DNA of 64,000 nt. Origin: Methanoregula formicica SMSP. Lineage in GTDB: Archaea > Halobacteriota > Methanomicrobia > Methanomicrobiales > Methanospirillaceae. A program made the translations under genes and the position numbers. A model generated the notes under the pieces. It was not told the origin of the DNA. It was given only the letters and a program-made list of their open reading frames with translations, and searched no databases. Location: the NCBI RefSeq assembly GCF_000327485.1, contig NC_019943.1:2294001-2358000 (forward strand). Reading direction: 5' to 3'. Positions within the stretch are counted from its first letter, which is position 1. Each line of letters opens with the position of its first letter. Below, one piece after another: positions 8,344-17,535 of the stretch.

Positions 8344-8679
8344 TTATTTCCTTTGCTCACCTTCAAGCCGGCATATCCTCTGCTCCAGCCGGTTGAGCTT
8401 ACGGTTGATGTACGATGCATCCCGCTGCAGGTTATCGCTGAACCAGGCAAGCAGTTCTCCGAGATTCTTCTCGGCAAGAACCGATGCTGCCAGGATGTCG
8501 GCAGTGTCGGTCCGGCACCCGGATCTTTCGCGTGCAGCAGGCATCCCCCGGTCCGCGATGAAATGATTTTTTGAATAGTCGTTTCTTTTCCTGCCGGAAA
8601 TACCGGCTTCGTTTCCTGAGTATGCTGATTCTATGCTAACACTTCCCTTCTTATCAGCCCGGGCATGGATAATTCCCAT
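8344..8679 (-). CDS. Hypothetical protein with C-terminal coiled coil
   Basis: 111 residues. The N-terminal ~45 residues are low in structure; from about 50 on it is helical and ends in a coiled coil (INRKLNRLEQRICRLEGEQ). First gene of a three-gene unit. AT-rich sequence (ATAATTATCGTATATTG) lies directly upstream. Leader copy L1 begins about 85 bp further upstream. The true start could be the internal ATG at residue 46. Function unknown. Confidence 0.45.
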   Translation of the reverse strand: MGIIHARADKKGSVSIESAYSGNEAGISGRKRNDYSKNHFIADRGMPAARERSGCRTDTADILAASVLAEKNLGELLAWFSDNLQRDASYINRKLNRLEQRICRLEGEQRK

Positions 8680-8764
8680 AACAATATACGATAATTATCC
8701 CATGCCGGAAGGCGGACCGGGCAAAAGCAGGGTTCGTCGCCTGCTTAAAGCCCGCTATTTCCTT

Positions 8765-8878
8765 CGGGACAGCCCCCGGCTGTCCACACTGTGCATTGGC
8801 CATGTCGGAATAAACGATTTCTGTCCACGGCCTCTACACGTCCGGGCGCCAGGAAATGCGTACAGCTGGTGTGGACAA
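8765..8878 (-). repeat. Leader element copy L1
   Basis: Core of the leader family: GGACAGCC-CCC-GGCTGTCC hairpin, TGTCCAC box, TAAACGATTTCTGTCCAC, then TACACGTCC and the returning GTGTGGACA. It lacks the downstream GGGTTC/GAACCC hairpin of other copies. It precedes the 8679-7753 operon, whose products are not secreted. A further ~70 bp on its right is shared only with L3. Confidence 0.8.
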
Positions 8879-8972
8879 AAAAGGTAAGTGCCGGATCGTA
8901 AAACCGCCCCTGCGATACGTTAACGGTTTTCAACACGGATTCTCGCTTGGGAAAAATGAGTGTACCGTAACC

Positions 8973-10034
8973 TCACTGCACATTAAGACCGACCCGTATA
9001 CTTGGTTCAGACCAGGGCCACTGGTGATGTTGCGCAACATTCCGTGCATCGTCATCAATGGAATGATACGGCAGGGGTATCCAGAGCACCATGAGTTCAT
9101 GAATGCCCGCATCCTTTGGGATGACAACATTTGCAGGAATCGATAATTTCTCTCCGGCATTGAGAGTGAAGAAAGCCGTACGGTCATTCGTATTTTTCGC
9201 AAGGGGGACCTGGTAAAAATCAAGCAGGGGGACAACAGCGACAGAGACCGGGTAATTGTTATCCGCTCCGATATTGATGGAATAATCAAACAAACTGTCA
9301 GGTATGACGTTGGCCGACAGCAATGCTTTAGTGTCACAGGGTTTTGTCGTGACAAGTAACCCGTCATTGAGAACGTAATCGGAACCGCAGGATATCGCTG
9401 GGCCGTCATACTCCTTCAGGGAGGGTGCAAAAAACGATTGCGCATTTCCCACGATGATATTCACCCGGCGGCTTCCGAGAAGTGCCTGGTCTGTGCTGAA
9501 CCTGAATGAATCGTTGAGGGAATGCATATCAGGCTTCATGACAAGGAAAATTTCAAAATCATGGCTTCCCTCCGTCATGGGAGGAATACTGAAGGGATAG
9601 GCTGACTCCTCAAACGGGGCCATATGAATCGTGTGGTGAATTCCCCTGCCCGAATTATTGAATTCAAAGGGGATCTGCTGGTAATCGAGAAGGCCGAAAA
9701 CAAGAAAATCATTTTCCTGTGCCATCTGGTTGCTTACCCACAGGTACCCCTCGAACGGCTTTCCCGCACCAATCCTTCGCAGGGCAGTCTGGCTGGTCTC
9801 ATCCTGTTTCGTTGGGCCAGTAAGGATTGTGACGCCAAAACTTTCCGATACCTTGTTTTTGTCATAGGTCGTCGAATAGACCGTGCTGTTGCCCGAGGTG
9901 TTTGCTGACATCGACCAGAGTGGCGAGCCTTCGATATGGGGGAGACCCGAGATCCCTAGTGCAATAAGTGTGAAGGAGAATCCAAAAAGAGCTAAAAAGA
10001 AAAAAAGGTTCGTTGAATTCATTGTTTTACTCAT
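8973..10034 (-). CDS. Membrane-anchored extracellular protein
   Basis: 353 residues. One N-terminal membrane helix (about 9-30), then a long extracellular region with repeated Ig-like beta-sandwich features (GYLWVSNQ, ISIPANVVIPKDAGIHELMVLW) and N-glycosylation sequons. Two cysteines (about 217 and 234) could form a disulphide. Probably the second gene of the L2-headed unit, 22 bp behind 10057-10617. Not assigned to a family; resembles in style the lipoprotein at 18446-19468. Could be a surface adhesion or scaffold protein. Confidence 0.6.
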   Translation of the reverse strand: MSKTMNSTNLFFFLALFGFSFTLIALGISGLPHIEGSPLWSMSANTSGNSTVYSTTYDKNKVSESFGVTILTGPTKQDETSQTALRRIGAGKPFEGYLWVSNQMAQENDFLVFGLLDYQQIPFEFNNSGRGIHHTIHMAPFEESAYPFSIPPMTEGSHDFEIFLVMKPDMHSLNDSFRFSTDQALLGSRRVNIIVGNAQSFFAPSLKEYDGPAISCGSDYVLNDGLLVTTKPCDTKALLSANVIPDSLFDYSINIGADNNYPVSVAVVPLLDFYQVPLAKNTNDRTAFFTLNAGEKLSIPANVVIPKDAGIHELMVLWIPLPYHSIDDDARNVAQHHQWPWSEPSIRVGLNVQ

Positions 10035-10056
10035 ATATTTACACCATAAAAAAAGG

Positions 10057-10617
10057 TCAGGTTAGGGTATCGGTGGTAACCGGATACCAGGAAGTATACC
10101 CTGAAAGTTCGAACGTGTGATCAGACTGGGCAGTCCATGTGCCACCGGTATATACAGCCGAATACTGGTAATTCACAACGGCATCGGCAGAATTATACCG
10201 GGTATCCGTCTGGTCATTGTAGAGTGCACCGTCCCTCCAGACACGTTCCCGAAGGGCTATCTTGTTGATGTCATATGCTGAACCCGAACTGGTTCTTGAC
10301 CGGGAATATGCATCGCAGTATACGGGGCTTGCTGACCACCAGTTTCTCCAGAGATCCGTATATGCGCTCCACTGAGGGGCATCTGCAGTAGCTGCAAACG
10401 CTGATTTCACAGGCTGAGCTGCGATCCTCGTCTTCAGCATCCCACCAACGCCAATGTCTTTGTCCGGGTTAGCACCGGTGAATTTTGCTCCCTCTTGCGG
10501 GGGAAGATATTGCGTGGTTACTCCGGCTTCGCTGCTTTCGGCGCTCGTTATCGGTACGATCGCCATCCCTGCCAGCAGAAGAGCCAGCAGGACAAAAAAG
10601 GTCTTGTGCAGGTTCAT
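10057..10617 (-). CDS. Secreted protein with the shared signal peptide (L2)
   Basis: 186 residues from the ATG at 10617, preceded by GGAGGAAAC. Signal peptide MNLHKTFFVLLALLLAGMAI with cleavage near TSA, nearly the same as in the genes at 15407, 20619, 22793 and 25597. The mature part has no recognised domain: an N-terminal linker, then a Tyr/Ser/Thr/Trp-rich beta domain (YSAVYTGGTWTAQSDHTFELSG), as in short secreted beta-sandwich proteins. Headed by leader L2. Confidence 0.65.
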   Translation of the reverse strand: MNLHKTFFVLLALLLAGMAIVPITSAESSEAGVTTQYLPPQEGAKFTGANPDKDIGVGGMLKTRIAAQPVKSAFAATADAPQWSAYTDLWRNWWSASPVYCDAYSRSRTSSGSAYDINKIALRERVWRDGALYNDQTDTRYNSADAVVNYQYSAVYTGGTWTAQSDHTFELSGYTSWYPVTTDTLT

Positions 10618-10693
10618 AGGTTTCCTCCATTTTTCACTTCTCCCATGGAGGCACAATCCAAATCTTCATCATCTTATGAAGAACACTGTCTCA

Positions 10694-10870
10694 TGCCTAC
10701 GGGCGGGACCGGGTTCCACCGCAATTCGAACTGGGGTGAACCCGTCCTTCACTTTTCGGGACAGCCCCCGGCTGTCCACACTGTGCAATAGACTATCCCC
10801 TCATAAACGATTTCTGTCCAAAGTATCTACATGTCCTGGCGCCGGGGAATACGTGTAGCTGGTGTGGACA
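10694..10870 (-). repeat. Leader element copy L2
   Basis: Full-length copy: GGGTTC/GAACCC hairpin, GGACAGCC/GGCTGTCC hairpin, TGTCCACACTGTGCAATAGA, ATAAACGATTTCTGTCCA, then TACATGTCC and ACGTGTAGCTGGTGTGGACA. Upstream of the minus-strand gene 10057-10617. Confidence 0.85.
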
Positions 10871-10876
10871 GAACAG

Positions 10877-11164
10877 GTACAAGGTTATGACGGCAGTGGA
10901 TATCAGAGGGGCAAGACGAGAATTACAATCCGGGACCGCTGATATCCGGAAAAAAGGGGGGGGGACAGGTCACGACCAGAACACCCTCCCGGCACATACC
11001 AGGAAAACTAAATCGGGCGAAATCAAATTTTTGTACTGTTTTATCTCGAAAAATTTCATACATCAATCACTTTTTTCCTGTCAGTCATTACAGCTCATAA
11101 AGGGTCAGGAAAATTTGGAAACGATCATTGTTTGTCACTTTCACATCAGCTCAATGAGAAAAAA
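10877..11164. other. Gene-free stretch
   Basis: Between leader L2 and the end of the 11165 gene. It has an oligo-G run near 10956 and an AT-rich part around 11030-11110. No gene or repeat recognised. Confidence 0.5.
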
Positions 11165-11668
11165 TCAGCCCTTGAACAGCAAATCGATCATGGTAAAGAA
11201 AATATTCCGGATGAAAATGCAATACATCACGATTCCCACAAGGAGGATTCCCATGGATAGAGCTCTCCTCTGAGTATAAAGAGACACTCCTACTGAAATG
11301 ACACTCAGGAGAACGCTGTACAATAAGATAGATATCAGATAGCCGGGAGTTGTTACCAGAATGAAAGGTACTGGTGAGAGGATTATATCGGCAATTACTC
11401 TGAAAAAACCCGTGGCAAGGACAATAACGATGATTCCTGTAACCGGGGGAATGTTCCGAAAACTACAGGCAATGATAATCAGGGGAAGAATGTTCGTGCA
11501 GGATATTACAAGAAAGTATACAAAAACAAATGGGATCTTCCATGAATTGAGAAGGGTTCCTAAAAGAGGTGAGATAACAAAACAGCAGAATAATGCAAAA
11601 CCCGAAATAAGCAATAACCTGGACTGATCATAGGGGAAAATTTTTTTCAAGTCAGTCATTTTTTTCAC
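11165..11668 (-). CDS. Polytopic membrane protein, unknown
   Basis: 167 residues, very hydrophobic, about five membrane helices (near 18-36, 44-66, 72-95, 105-128, 136-158). Start at a GTG (11668) or the ATG at 11659; an AGGAGA ribosome site sits 3 and 12 nt before them. No family recognised. It resembles small permease-like or DUF membrane proteins. Neighbouring secreted proteins suggest an envelope role. Confidence 0.55.
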   Translation of the reverse strand: MKKMTDLKKIFPYDQSRLLLISGFALFCCFVISPLLGTLLNSWKIPFVFVYFLVISCTNILPLIIIACSFRNIPPVTGIIVIVLATGFFRVIADIILSPVPFILVTTPGYLISILLYSVLLSVISVGVSLYTQRRALSMGILLVGIVMYCIFIRNIFFTMIDLLFKG

Positions 11669-11691
11669 TTTCTCCTAAAAAAAAGATTTGG

Positions 11692-11898
11692 TTAAATATA
11701 ATAAACATGTCCGTCTCCGTTAAAGTATCCACTCATGGCATTGCTGAAGTTCGTGGAATATGCGGTCATTGCACCGGACAAGGTTGAATAGAGCTCACTT
11801 TCTCCAGAGTCAAAACCATTGCTCAGGATAATGTGATCATTTCCATTCCAGTACTCATAATGGCACTCTCCCCGCTGGTATGAATTGGTATCGATCAC
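11692..11898 (-). pseudogene. C-terminal remnant of a secreted protein beside the IS element
   Basis: Up to 68 residues rich in Gly, Ser, Asn and Tyr (FSNAMSGYFNGDGHVYYI), typical of the ends of the extracellular proteins here. No proper start: in frame upstream there is a TGA at 11911 and then the IS481 element at 11944. Most likely the 3' end of a gene whose 5' part was lost during or after the IS insertion. Confidence 0.5.
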
Positions 11899-11943
11899 CT
11901 CTTTAGAGATTCATCGATATTAACTGTAGCGTGCCAGAGTTTC

Positions 11944-12930
11944 TGTCCTAAAATAGTGACATAATTTATGTCCGCTTTCAAGAGCACCGTGCAGGTGCTT
12001 GCGGGTGAAAGCGACAATGGAGATCAGGACAAAGGCAGTAGTATTTTACGAAGAGAAGATACACAGTGCCAAAGAGATTGGAGAGACGTACAACATCTCC
12101 GAAAGAACCGTGAGACGATGGGCACAAAACCATCGCAACGATCCCGAGAACGGGTTGAAACCGAAGAAGACCGGACCGCGGAGACGGACCCGTTGGGCAA
12201 TTCCGAAATCGTTGGAACAACGGATCATCCGGCTCAAGGGAAAGTATCCGGCTTGGGGAGCCCGACGGATCAAACACCAGTTCGAACTCTCGTGTTCCTG
12301 GAGAACGGTTCACCGGATCCTCAAGAAACATGGTCTCCTCATCCGGATCAAAGCTAAACCCCAACCGTCCGGGAAACGGTTCCAGCGTCGTCATGTCGAC
12401 AGTATGTGGCAGGGGGATACCTTCCAGTTCCGGATCCGTGGCGTTGGTAAAGTCTACGTCACCGGATTCACTGATGATTGTTCTCGCTATCGTGTGAAAA
12501 GCAAAGTATACCTGCACAAGGATGCTGCCTCAGCGGTTAATGCCCTTCAATGGGCACTTCGGGCCGGCAGGATTCCCTGGGAGATCTATCTCGATAACGG
12601 GAAACAATTCGTCTCAAAACTGTTCAAAGCGGAAGCCCAAAAACATAACATCAAACTGATCTTCGGCAGACCTTATCACCCCCGTGGCCGTGGGAAGATC
12701 GAACGGTACCACAAGACTCTCTACCGGGAACTCATCGCTTTAAAGCAATTCCGTTCGCTGGGCCATTTCAGGAAAGAACTCTGGAGGTTTGACCAGCTCT
12801 ACAACAACTGGCGTAAACAGGAGATCCTGAACTGGATGACGCCTTCTTCCGTTTACAACAACAAAACCAATTTCAATAAAAACAGAAAATGTCTATCCAG
12901 CGGACATAAACTCTGTCAACAAAACGGACA
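11944..12930 (+). mobile_element. IS481-family insertion sequence
   Basis: 987 bp element with one transposase gene. Left end TGTCCTAAAATAGTGACATA, right end (reverse) TGTCCGTTTTGTTGACAGAG; both continue with TTTATGTCCGCT, giving imperfect ~33 bp terminal inverted repeats starting TGTCC. No clear target duplication is visible in the flanks. It lies between a gene remnant (11692) and an intact gene end (12935). Confidence 0.88.
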
Positions 12931-12934
12931 GTAA
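12017..12934 (+). CDS. IS481-family transposase
   Basis: 305 residues from the ATG at 12017 (a TTG at 11999 is also in frame). N-terminal helix-turn-helix (AKEIGETYNISERTVRRWAQ), a second HTH_29-like unit, then the rve/DDE integrase core: DTF near 133, DDCSRYR, the YLDNGKQFVS aspartate and the glutamate of GKIERYHKTL. Typical IS481 length. The element ends at 12930, so the last base of the final Gln codon and the stop TAA (12932-12934) lie in flanking DNA: the stop codon is borrowed from the target. Confidence 0.92.
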   Translation: MEIRTKAVVFYEEKIHSAKEIGETYNISERTVRRWAQNHRNDPENGLKPKKTGPRRRTRWAIPKSLEQRIIRLKGKYPAWGARRIKHQFELSCSWRTVHRILKKHGLLIRIKAKPQPSGKRFQRRHVDSMWQGDTFQFRIRGVGKVYVTGFTDDCSRYRVKSKVYLHKDAASAVNALQWALRAGRIPWEIYLDNGKQFVSKLFKAEAQKHNIKLIFGRPYHPRGRGKIERYHKTLYRELIALKQFRSLGHFRKELWRFDQLYNNWRKQEILNWMTPSSVYNNKTNFNKNRKCLSSGHKLCQQNGQ

Positions 12935-13387
12935 TTATGGCACTCTACAATTAACAACAGATCTGGTATCCAGATCCACATACATATTTACAATCCCTGA
13001 TTGCGTTTCAATCATAACATTCGGTGTACGAAAAGTCACATATTTTCCATCACGGAGAACGGGTGATGCCGCATCGAGATTGACCTTTTTGATTGTCCAC
13101 CGTTCCGTTAAAGAAGCCATGACCGCAGAGTCATTGAGAGCAATACCAATTGCACGTTCTGTTTCATTTACCGGGAGATTCCCCGCAGGAGATCCTTGCA
13201 TCTGGATGCATTCACTGAGTACCGCAAAGAATACAAGCAGGGCAATCCGCGATTTACTCCTGCAAATTGAATCCAGGGGCCAGTGATTGTAATCACTCAA
13301 GTTTGCCCGGAATCTGGCAATAATACGAGACCGGCCACTATCTGCCAGTCGTGGATCATCCCTTACACCCACCATTGTTCTCTTCAA
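12935..13387 (-). CDS. Small exported protein, start uncertain
   Basis: The convincing part starts near residue 50: a hydrophobic stretch ending in LSEC, a possible lipobox, then ~80 mature residues (ETERAIGIALNDSAVMASL, KYVTFRTPNVMIETQSG, VNMYVDLDTRSVVNCRVP) that look like a small alpha-beta PepSY-type fold. The first ~45 residues do not look like protein; an AGGAG with no ATG in range makes the start doubtful. The stop lies only 5 bp from the IS element. Third gene of the L3-headed unit. Confidence 0.45.
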   Translation of the reverse strand: MKRTMVGVRDDPRLADSGRSRIIARFRANLSDYNHWPLDSICRSKSRIALLVFFAVLSECIQMQGSPAGNLPVNETERAIGIALNDSAVMASLTERWTIKKVNLDAASPVLRDGKYVTFRTPNVMIETQSGIVNMYVDLDTRSVVNCRVP

Positions 13388-13468
13388 TTCCGGATAATCT
13401 CTAAAATCCTCATCGGAAACGTGGATTATTGTGATGTCTCGCTTATACCGGTCAGGAATACTAATGTT

Positions 13469-14146
13469 CTATTCATTGATTATAACCTCGGCATCCATGA
13501 GTTTTTGGTCCTGGGGCTGGAGAACATCGGATCGATCCGGCGTCAGATGAGGGGTCACGGACACCAGATAGCCCGACGTTTCCGAAGGTGACAGTGAGGT
13601 AAGGAGGATCTCGCCATTCCCGGAAGATGTCCCGGCACCATTGCTGATGGTGTCATTTATGGGGATGAAAAAAATCTTCCGATCCCCGTATCGCGGATCA
13701 TTTTGTTCCGGCCATGCATTCATGACATATCCACCTCTGTCCCAGGAGCCCATGTCCATGGTTACCGACCAGACTGCAGATCCGTTTTGTTGATAACAGG
13801 TTGTTTTTCCGGCGGAACCCATGATTTCACTCGCGGTTTTTTTCCGCATAGATATATTGGCAGGCCAAATCTCGTACAAGATTGCTGAACCGGTCGTAAG
13901 ATTTGCCTGGCCTGAAAGACGGATAATCCTGCCGTCAGGTTGTTGGGACACGGATACAATTGACACTTTTTGCAGTATCCCGGTCTTGTTTTGTGATTGT
14001 GAGGAATCTGAATTCTTTCCGGATGGTAGTGTGATGAGAGAATCTGCTGAGTATGACTGTAGTGCGATAATGGTGATAATAACTACGAATATCAGGATTG
14101 CTGAAAAAAAAGAAACGGTTTTTTTGGGAATTTCTTTCACTTCCAT
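13469..14146 (-). CDS. Membrane-anchored extracellular protein
   Basis: 225 residues: short basic N-terminus, one membrane helix (about 11-31), then an extracellular beta-sandwich (IVSVSQQPDGRIIRLSGQAN, SVTMDMGSWDRGGYVMNAW) with several Asn-X-Ser/Thr sequons. The motif RLSGQANLTTGSAILYEIWP followed later by a G-Y-V-x-N-A-W strand is seen in archaeal surface proteins of unknown function. It starts 4 bp after the preceding frame at 14151, so it is in the same operon as the L3 gene. Confidence 0.6.
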   Translation of the reverse strand: MEVKEIPKKTVSFFSAILIFVVIITIIALQSYSADSLITLPSGKNSDSSQSQNKTGILQKVSIVSVSQQPDGRIIRLSGQANLTTGSAILYEIWPANISMRKKTASEIMGSAGKTTCYQQNGSAVWSVTMDMGSWDRGGYVMNAWPEQNDPRYGDRKIFFIPINDTISNGAGTSSGNGEILLTSLSPSETSGYLVSVTPHLTPDRSDVLQPQDQKLMDAEVIINE

Positions 14147-14150
14147 CTCT

Positions 14151-15407
14151 TTATGGTGTGGTACCCTGAATACTCGAACTGGTTACAAGTTGCCCATTAC
14201 TGTTGAAAGATCCGGAAGTGTATACATAAAGCATTTGCCCGGGGTGGTTCTCGATCACTCGCGGGGTACTACCGAAAGCATAGGATGGAGCGTGCCAGCT
14301 GGAATCGCCAGCTACCTTGATCCACTCATCGGTAATCGGGTTTGTCTGGATATTGAACGTGCTTGCTGAATTGACTGTCGTGAACTCAGCGGAAACTCGC
14401 AAATCGCGGATGTAACTGCTGGGATTCACACTGTCAGTGTACGTGTAGTGGGCGAGTCATGACTGGGACGAAGTATCCTGGATCCAGATGTCATAAGTCG
14501 TTGAGCTTCCCGAAGGACTGAGCTGGACATAATAGTTGTAACTGTGAGGGAGTGATGATGTCGAAACAGGGATGTATCCAAGATAAATGGGATCGCCGTT
14601 GATATCTCCATTATAGATAACCGGGTAGAGATTCAGGTTGCTCGTTGATCCTGAGGGATATGTCGGCGTGTATGCGCCAACTACCAGTTCAATAACATCA
14701 ATACCATCATTATCGGAATCATACCGGTTCATGTGGAACTCACGTTCTTCGCAAAAGATGGTCCCGGAACCTGTCCGCGAAAATACTGACGGGTTGATCT
14801 TACCGGTAACATATCGTGGCGAGTACGACGACGAATCCGCGGAAAAGACCTGCCATCGCTGGTACCTTGTATAGGGGGCACGTGTACCGGCTCCGACGCT
14901 GACGATGGTGGGTTGAGTATTTGTATAATTCCCCTGATAGCTTCTTTCAATCTTTTCCCGGTTTTCATTACTGGTTCTTTTGAATACAGAAATACTCGGG
15001 TATGTGGCTGCAAATTCTCTTGGGACGAGTACGATGCCGTCAGTGCTGTCCCGCAGGAGGTTTTCATACATTTTTCGTGGCAGCTGAATCACGACAACTT
15101 GTTCCGTACCAGAAATATTTCCCAGAATACAATACTCGGAGTTCTGAATTGCGGAATCGCGTTTCTGGTTCACAATATCTGTCGGTATCCTGATGAACGA
15201 ATTGTCTTTTGTTGCGGATTGAGATGAGAACTCCTTTTGAGAGTATATGATCGTTAACAGATCTTTTTCCTCAACGGGTTTTGTTGGAGCGACTTTACTC
15301 CAGTCCACAGCGTTTGCAGGATGTTCAGTGGCGCTCACGATCGGTGCGATCACCATCGCTGCCAGCAGCAGTGCCAGCAGGACGGCAATTGTTTTTCGTA
15401 GGTTCAT
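14151..15407 (-). pseudogene. L3 secreted protein interrupted by an in-frame TGA
   Basis: ATG at 15407 with GGAGGAAAAAG before it; shared signal peptide (MNLRKTIAVLLALLLAAMVI). The frame runs 316 residues to a TGA at 14457-14459, then stays open in the same frame for 102 more codons (LAHYTYTDSVNPSSYI onward) to 14151. Both parts have the same Ser/Thr/Tyr-rich beta composition, so this was one ~419-residue protein. A Trp TGG to TGA change would explain it. The upstream part alone may still be made and secreted. Mature sequence not recognised. Confidence 0.6.
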
Positions 15408-15485
15408 TCTTTTTCCTCCATTTTTCCATACGCTCTGCTCGAAAGGCACGGGAAAATCTTCATAAGATCGGAAGATGAAATCCTC

Positions 15486-15672
15486 ATGCCTGCGGGCGGG
15501 ACCGGGTTCTACACAGATTCGTCGCTTGGTGAACCCGTCCTTTCTTTTGGTTTTCTCCTGGGACAGCCCCCGGCTGTCCACACTGTGCAATAGACCATAT
15601 CCCCATAAACGATTTCTGTCCACGGTCTCTACACGTCCGGATGGTTGGCGGGAACGTGTAGCTGGTTTGGAC
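15486..15672 (-). repeat. Leader element copy L3
   Basis: Full-length: GGGTTC/GAACCC hairpin, GGACAGCC/GGCTGTCC hairpin (15561-15579), CACTGTGCAATAGACCATAT, ATAAACGATTTCTGTCCACG, and CTACACGT ... ACGTGTAG closing with TTTGGACA. About 70 bp beyond its right end (to ~15750) are shared with L1 only. Upstream of the 15407 gene. Confidence 0.88.
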
Positions 15673-15928
15673 AAAAAAGATACGTGAACAGGTCGTAAAA
15701 TCGCCCTTGTGATACTTTAACGGAATTCAACACGGATTCTCGTTCGGGAAAAATGCCTGAGAGAAAAACACTACCCCCCCCACACAGGTGCCATTTATTG
15801 CTCCCTGCCCTCTCTCGGCAAAGATCGGTATCAGTTATAGGATTACCATGGCGGCTGATATCCATGGGGTTGACAAATAATTGTGGGGATTTTATGGATT
15901 TGGGTCTTCTGAAGATATCAGTCACAGA

Positions 15929-16738
15929 TCAAGGGTGCGGTGTACTGGTGGGGAGTGGACAATTCTTACAAGGTGTTGCCGCCTTGGTGTATCCCGCAGC
16001 TTTGTCCAGCTCCTCCGCGTAGAGCCCTTGTGCCGGTTGGTTCTTGACCGCAATCCCGGCAGGGGGAGTGAACATGAATGTCTCATCGGGAAATCCCTGG
16101 TTGATCGTGATGTTTGAGAACCGGATAATCCCGGTATTCGTTGCATTTGCCGGGATCATTTCAGCCCGGAGAACCATGCCGGTTTTTTCATCGACCCACA
16201 ACCGGACGGTATTGTAATCATATCTCAGGTGATAGGGATTTTCCCGGGGAGGCGTTGTCTCCAGAATCCATGCGCTTGTGCCATCCATCGTATCATTTCC
16301 TGCCATGGTTACCGGACCTGCACCCAGCATCCATGTGAACATCTGTTGGTAGTCCACATCTGCGATAAAACCCCGGACAGAGGGATCGCTAAACGCCCGC
16401 AGGTTGTCAGATTCATTACAATATGACCAGAGCACACACCCATTCGAGAGCGAGTAGCAATTTGTGGCTTCTTTTATCCTGTACATGGAGGGCCGTTTGA
16501 TGAGGATCTCCCTTTTTATCGTGGGTCCGCCATTCTGCAGTTGTTCTTCAATCGTAACGGAATAATCGGAAATCCCCTCCTGAAGATGAATTGCTTTTTG
16601 CGAATACATCTCTCCGGGAGTTCGGGGTTCTTCAGGCTGTAAGTACGCGATATAAATGATAAGACACCCGGCAAATACGATGAATACAAGCGCGAGAGAG
16701 AGAGCGATTTTGTGTTGTTTTATATCGGAGAAATTCAT
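15929..16738 (-). CDS. LolA/RseB-like outer lipoprotein-sorting type protein, membrane-anchored
   Basis: 269 residues. N-terminal membrane helix (about 11-32), then an extracellular domain with the LolA/MucB-RseB pattern: repeated strands (ISDYSVTIEEQL, IKREILIKRPSMYRI), a LWSYCN strand, TSAWILETTP, then VRLWVDEKTGMVLRAEM and TINQGFPDETFMFTPPAG. In archaea such domains probably bind lipid or polypeptide at the cell surface. The last ~30 residues (GLYAEELDKAAGY, ATPCKNCPLP) match the end of the 18446-19468 lipoprotein. Confidence 0.65.
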   Translation of the reverse strand: MNFSDIKQHKIALSLALVFIVFAGCLIIYIAYLQPEEPRTPGEMYSQKAIHLQEGISDYSVTIEEQLQNGGPTIKREILIKRPSMYRIKEATNCYSLSNGCVLWSYCNESDNLRAFSDPSVRGFIADVDYQQMFTWMLGAGPVTMAGNDTMDGTSAWILETTPPRENPYHLRYDYNTVRLWVDEKTGMVLRAEMIPANATNTGIIRFSNITINQGFPDETFMFTPPAGIAVKNQPAQGLYAEELDKAAGYTKAATPCKNCPLPTSTPHP

Positions 16739-16787
16739 GCATCAATCACACACGAACGAATTTTTCAGATAGTAATTATCAGATCCA

Positions 16788-17426
16788 CTAAACACGCTGA
16801 GGTGTTGTTGCTATAGGGGGAACCGGTGGAGATCTGTTGTAACCCGACAGGTTTCCTGTCCTGTTCACAGAGAACGAAGAATTGGATAATCCGTTATCCA
16901 TGGCCCCGTCGTCTGTCGGAGTAGAAAGAGTCGTGATCCCGACGAGGGTGCGTCTTAACGTGCCGTACTCCCTGCCGCTCACTTGATAGAATTGATCGTG
17001 ATATTCGATGAGTGTGCCACGGTTGCATTCAAAGATTGTTTTCCCCCGGCAGATCTTTTTTACTAAAGCATTATACCTGCTCATGTTGCCCTCGAACGAG
17101 TTCACGTACCTCCAGCCACTGTGCCAGACACCCGGGTCATTGTTCACGCCATGCAGGTAGCTCTCAAGTTCCGGGTACATCTGGAGATCTTCGTACGTCA
17201 CCCGGGTGCTGTTGATGTACTTGACTATCCGCACATCCGCTTCCTGGATGTCAAAACTTGCATCAGTTTTCAGCAGTGCCAGAGGGGCCAGGTTCCCCGG
17301 TTTCGTACTATTTTCCAGTTGTGACTGAAAAACTGATCCGGGAATCAGGGAATATAGAATGATGCCGGCAACAATGAACAGGCCGATTAGAATTAAAATT
17401 GTGAAATTTTCTTTCAGTAATTTCAT
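16788..17426 (-). CDS. Membrane-anchored extracellular protein
   Basis: 212 residues: one N-terminal helix (about 9-27), then a domain with conserved-looking YPELESYLHGVNND and VKKICRGKTIFECNRGTLIEY (two Cys, possible disulphide), and a low-complexity Asn/Ser/Pro tail. The helical YPELxxxLxxVN and GTLIEYxxxFYQV patterns are typical of small archaeal hypothetical surface proteins. No family assigned. Lies between the LolA-like and chagasin-like genes on the same strand. Confidence 0.55.
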   Translation of the reverse strand: MKLLKENFTILILIGLFIVAGIILYSLIPGSVFQSQLENSTKPGNLAPLALLKTDASFDIQEADVRIVKYINSTRVTYEDLQMYPELESYLHGVNNDPGVWHSGWRYVNSFEGNMSRYNALVKKICRGKTIFECNRGTLIEYHDQFYQVSGREYGTLRRTLVGITTLSTPTDDGAMDNGLSNSSFSVNRTGNLSGYNRSPPVPPIATTPQRV

Positions 17427-17535
17427 GTAACCTCACTTAACAAGATTGATATCTGATTGATCTTTTTCATCTGATGAATATTATTGTTAATCCAGAATAT
17501 CTTTTCAAATGGTATCCCTTCTTTGTAAAAAAAAT

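Noticed and set aside
11944-13387. Gene 12935-13387 interrupted by the IS element
   Set aside because: It has its own stop 5 bp before the IS end, so only the remnant on the other side looks damaged.
14457-14459. Selenocysteine codon
   Set aside because: No evidence of a SECIS-type structure and the protein has no redox-enzyme features.
15408-15674. Open frame through leader L3 in frame with the secreted gene (also at L5 and L6)
   Set aside because: The conserved ribosome site and signal peptide mark the start at the inner ATG; the leader is conserved as hairpins and boxes, and open frames there differ in frame between copies (at L4 it is separate).
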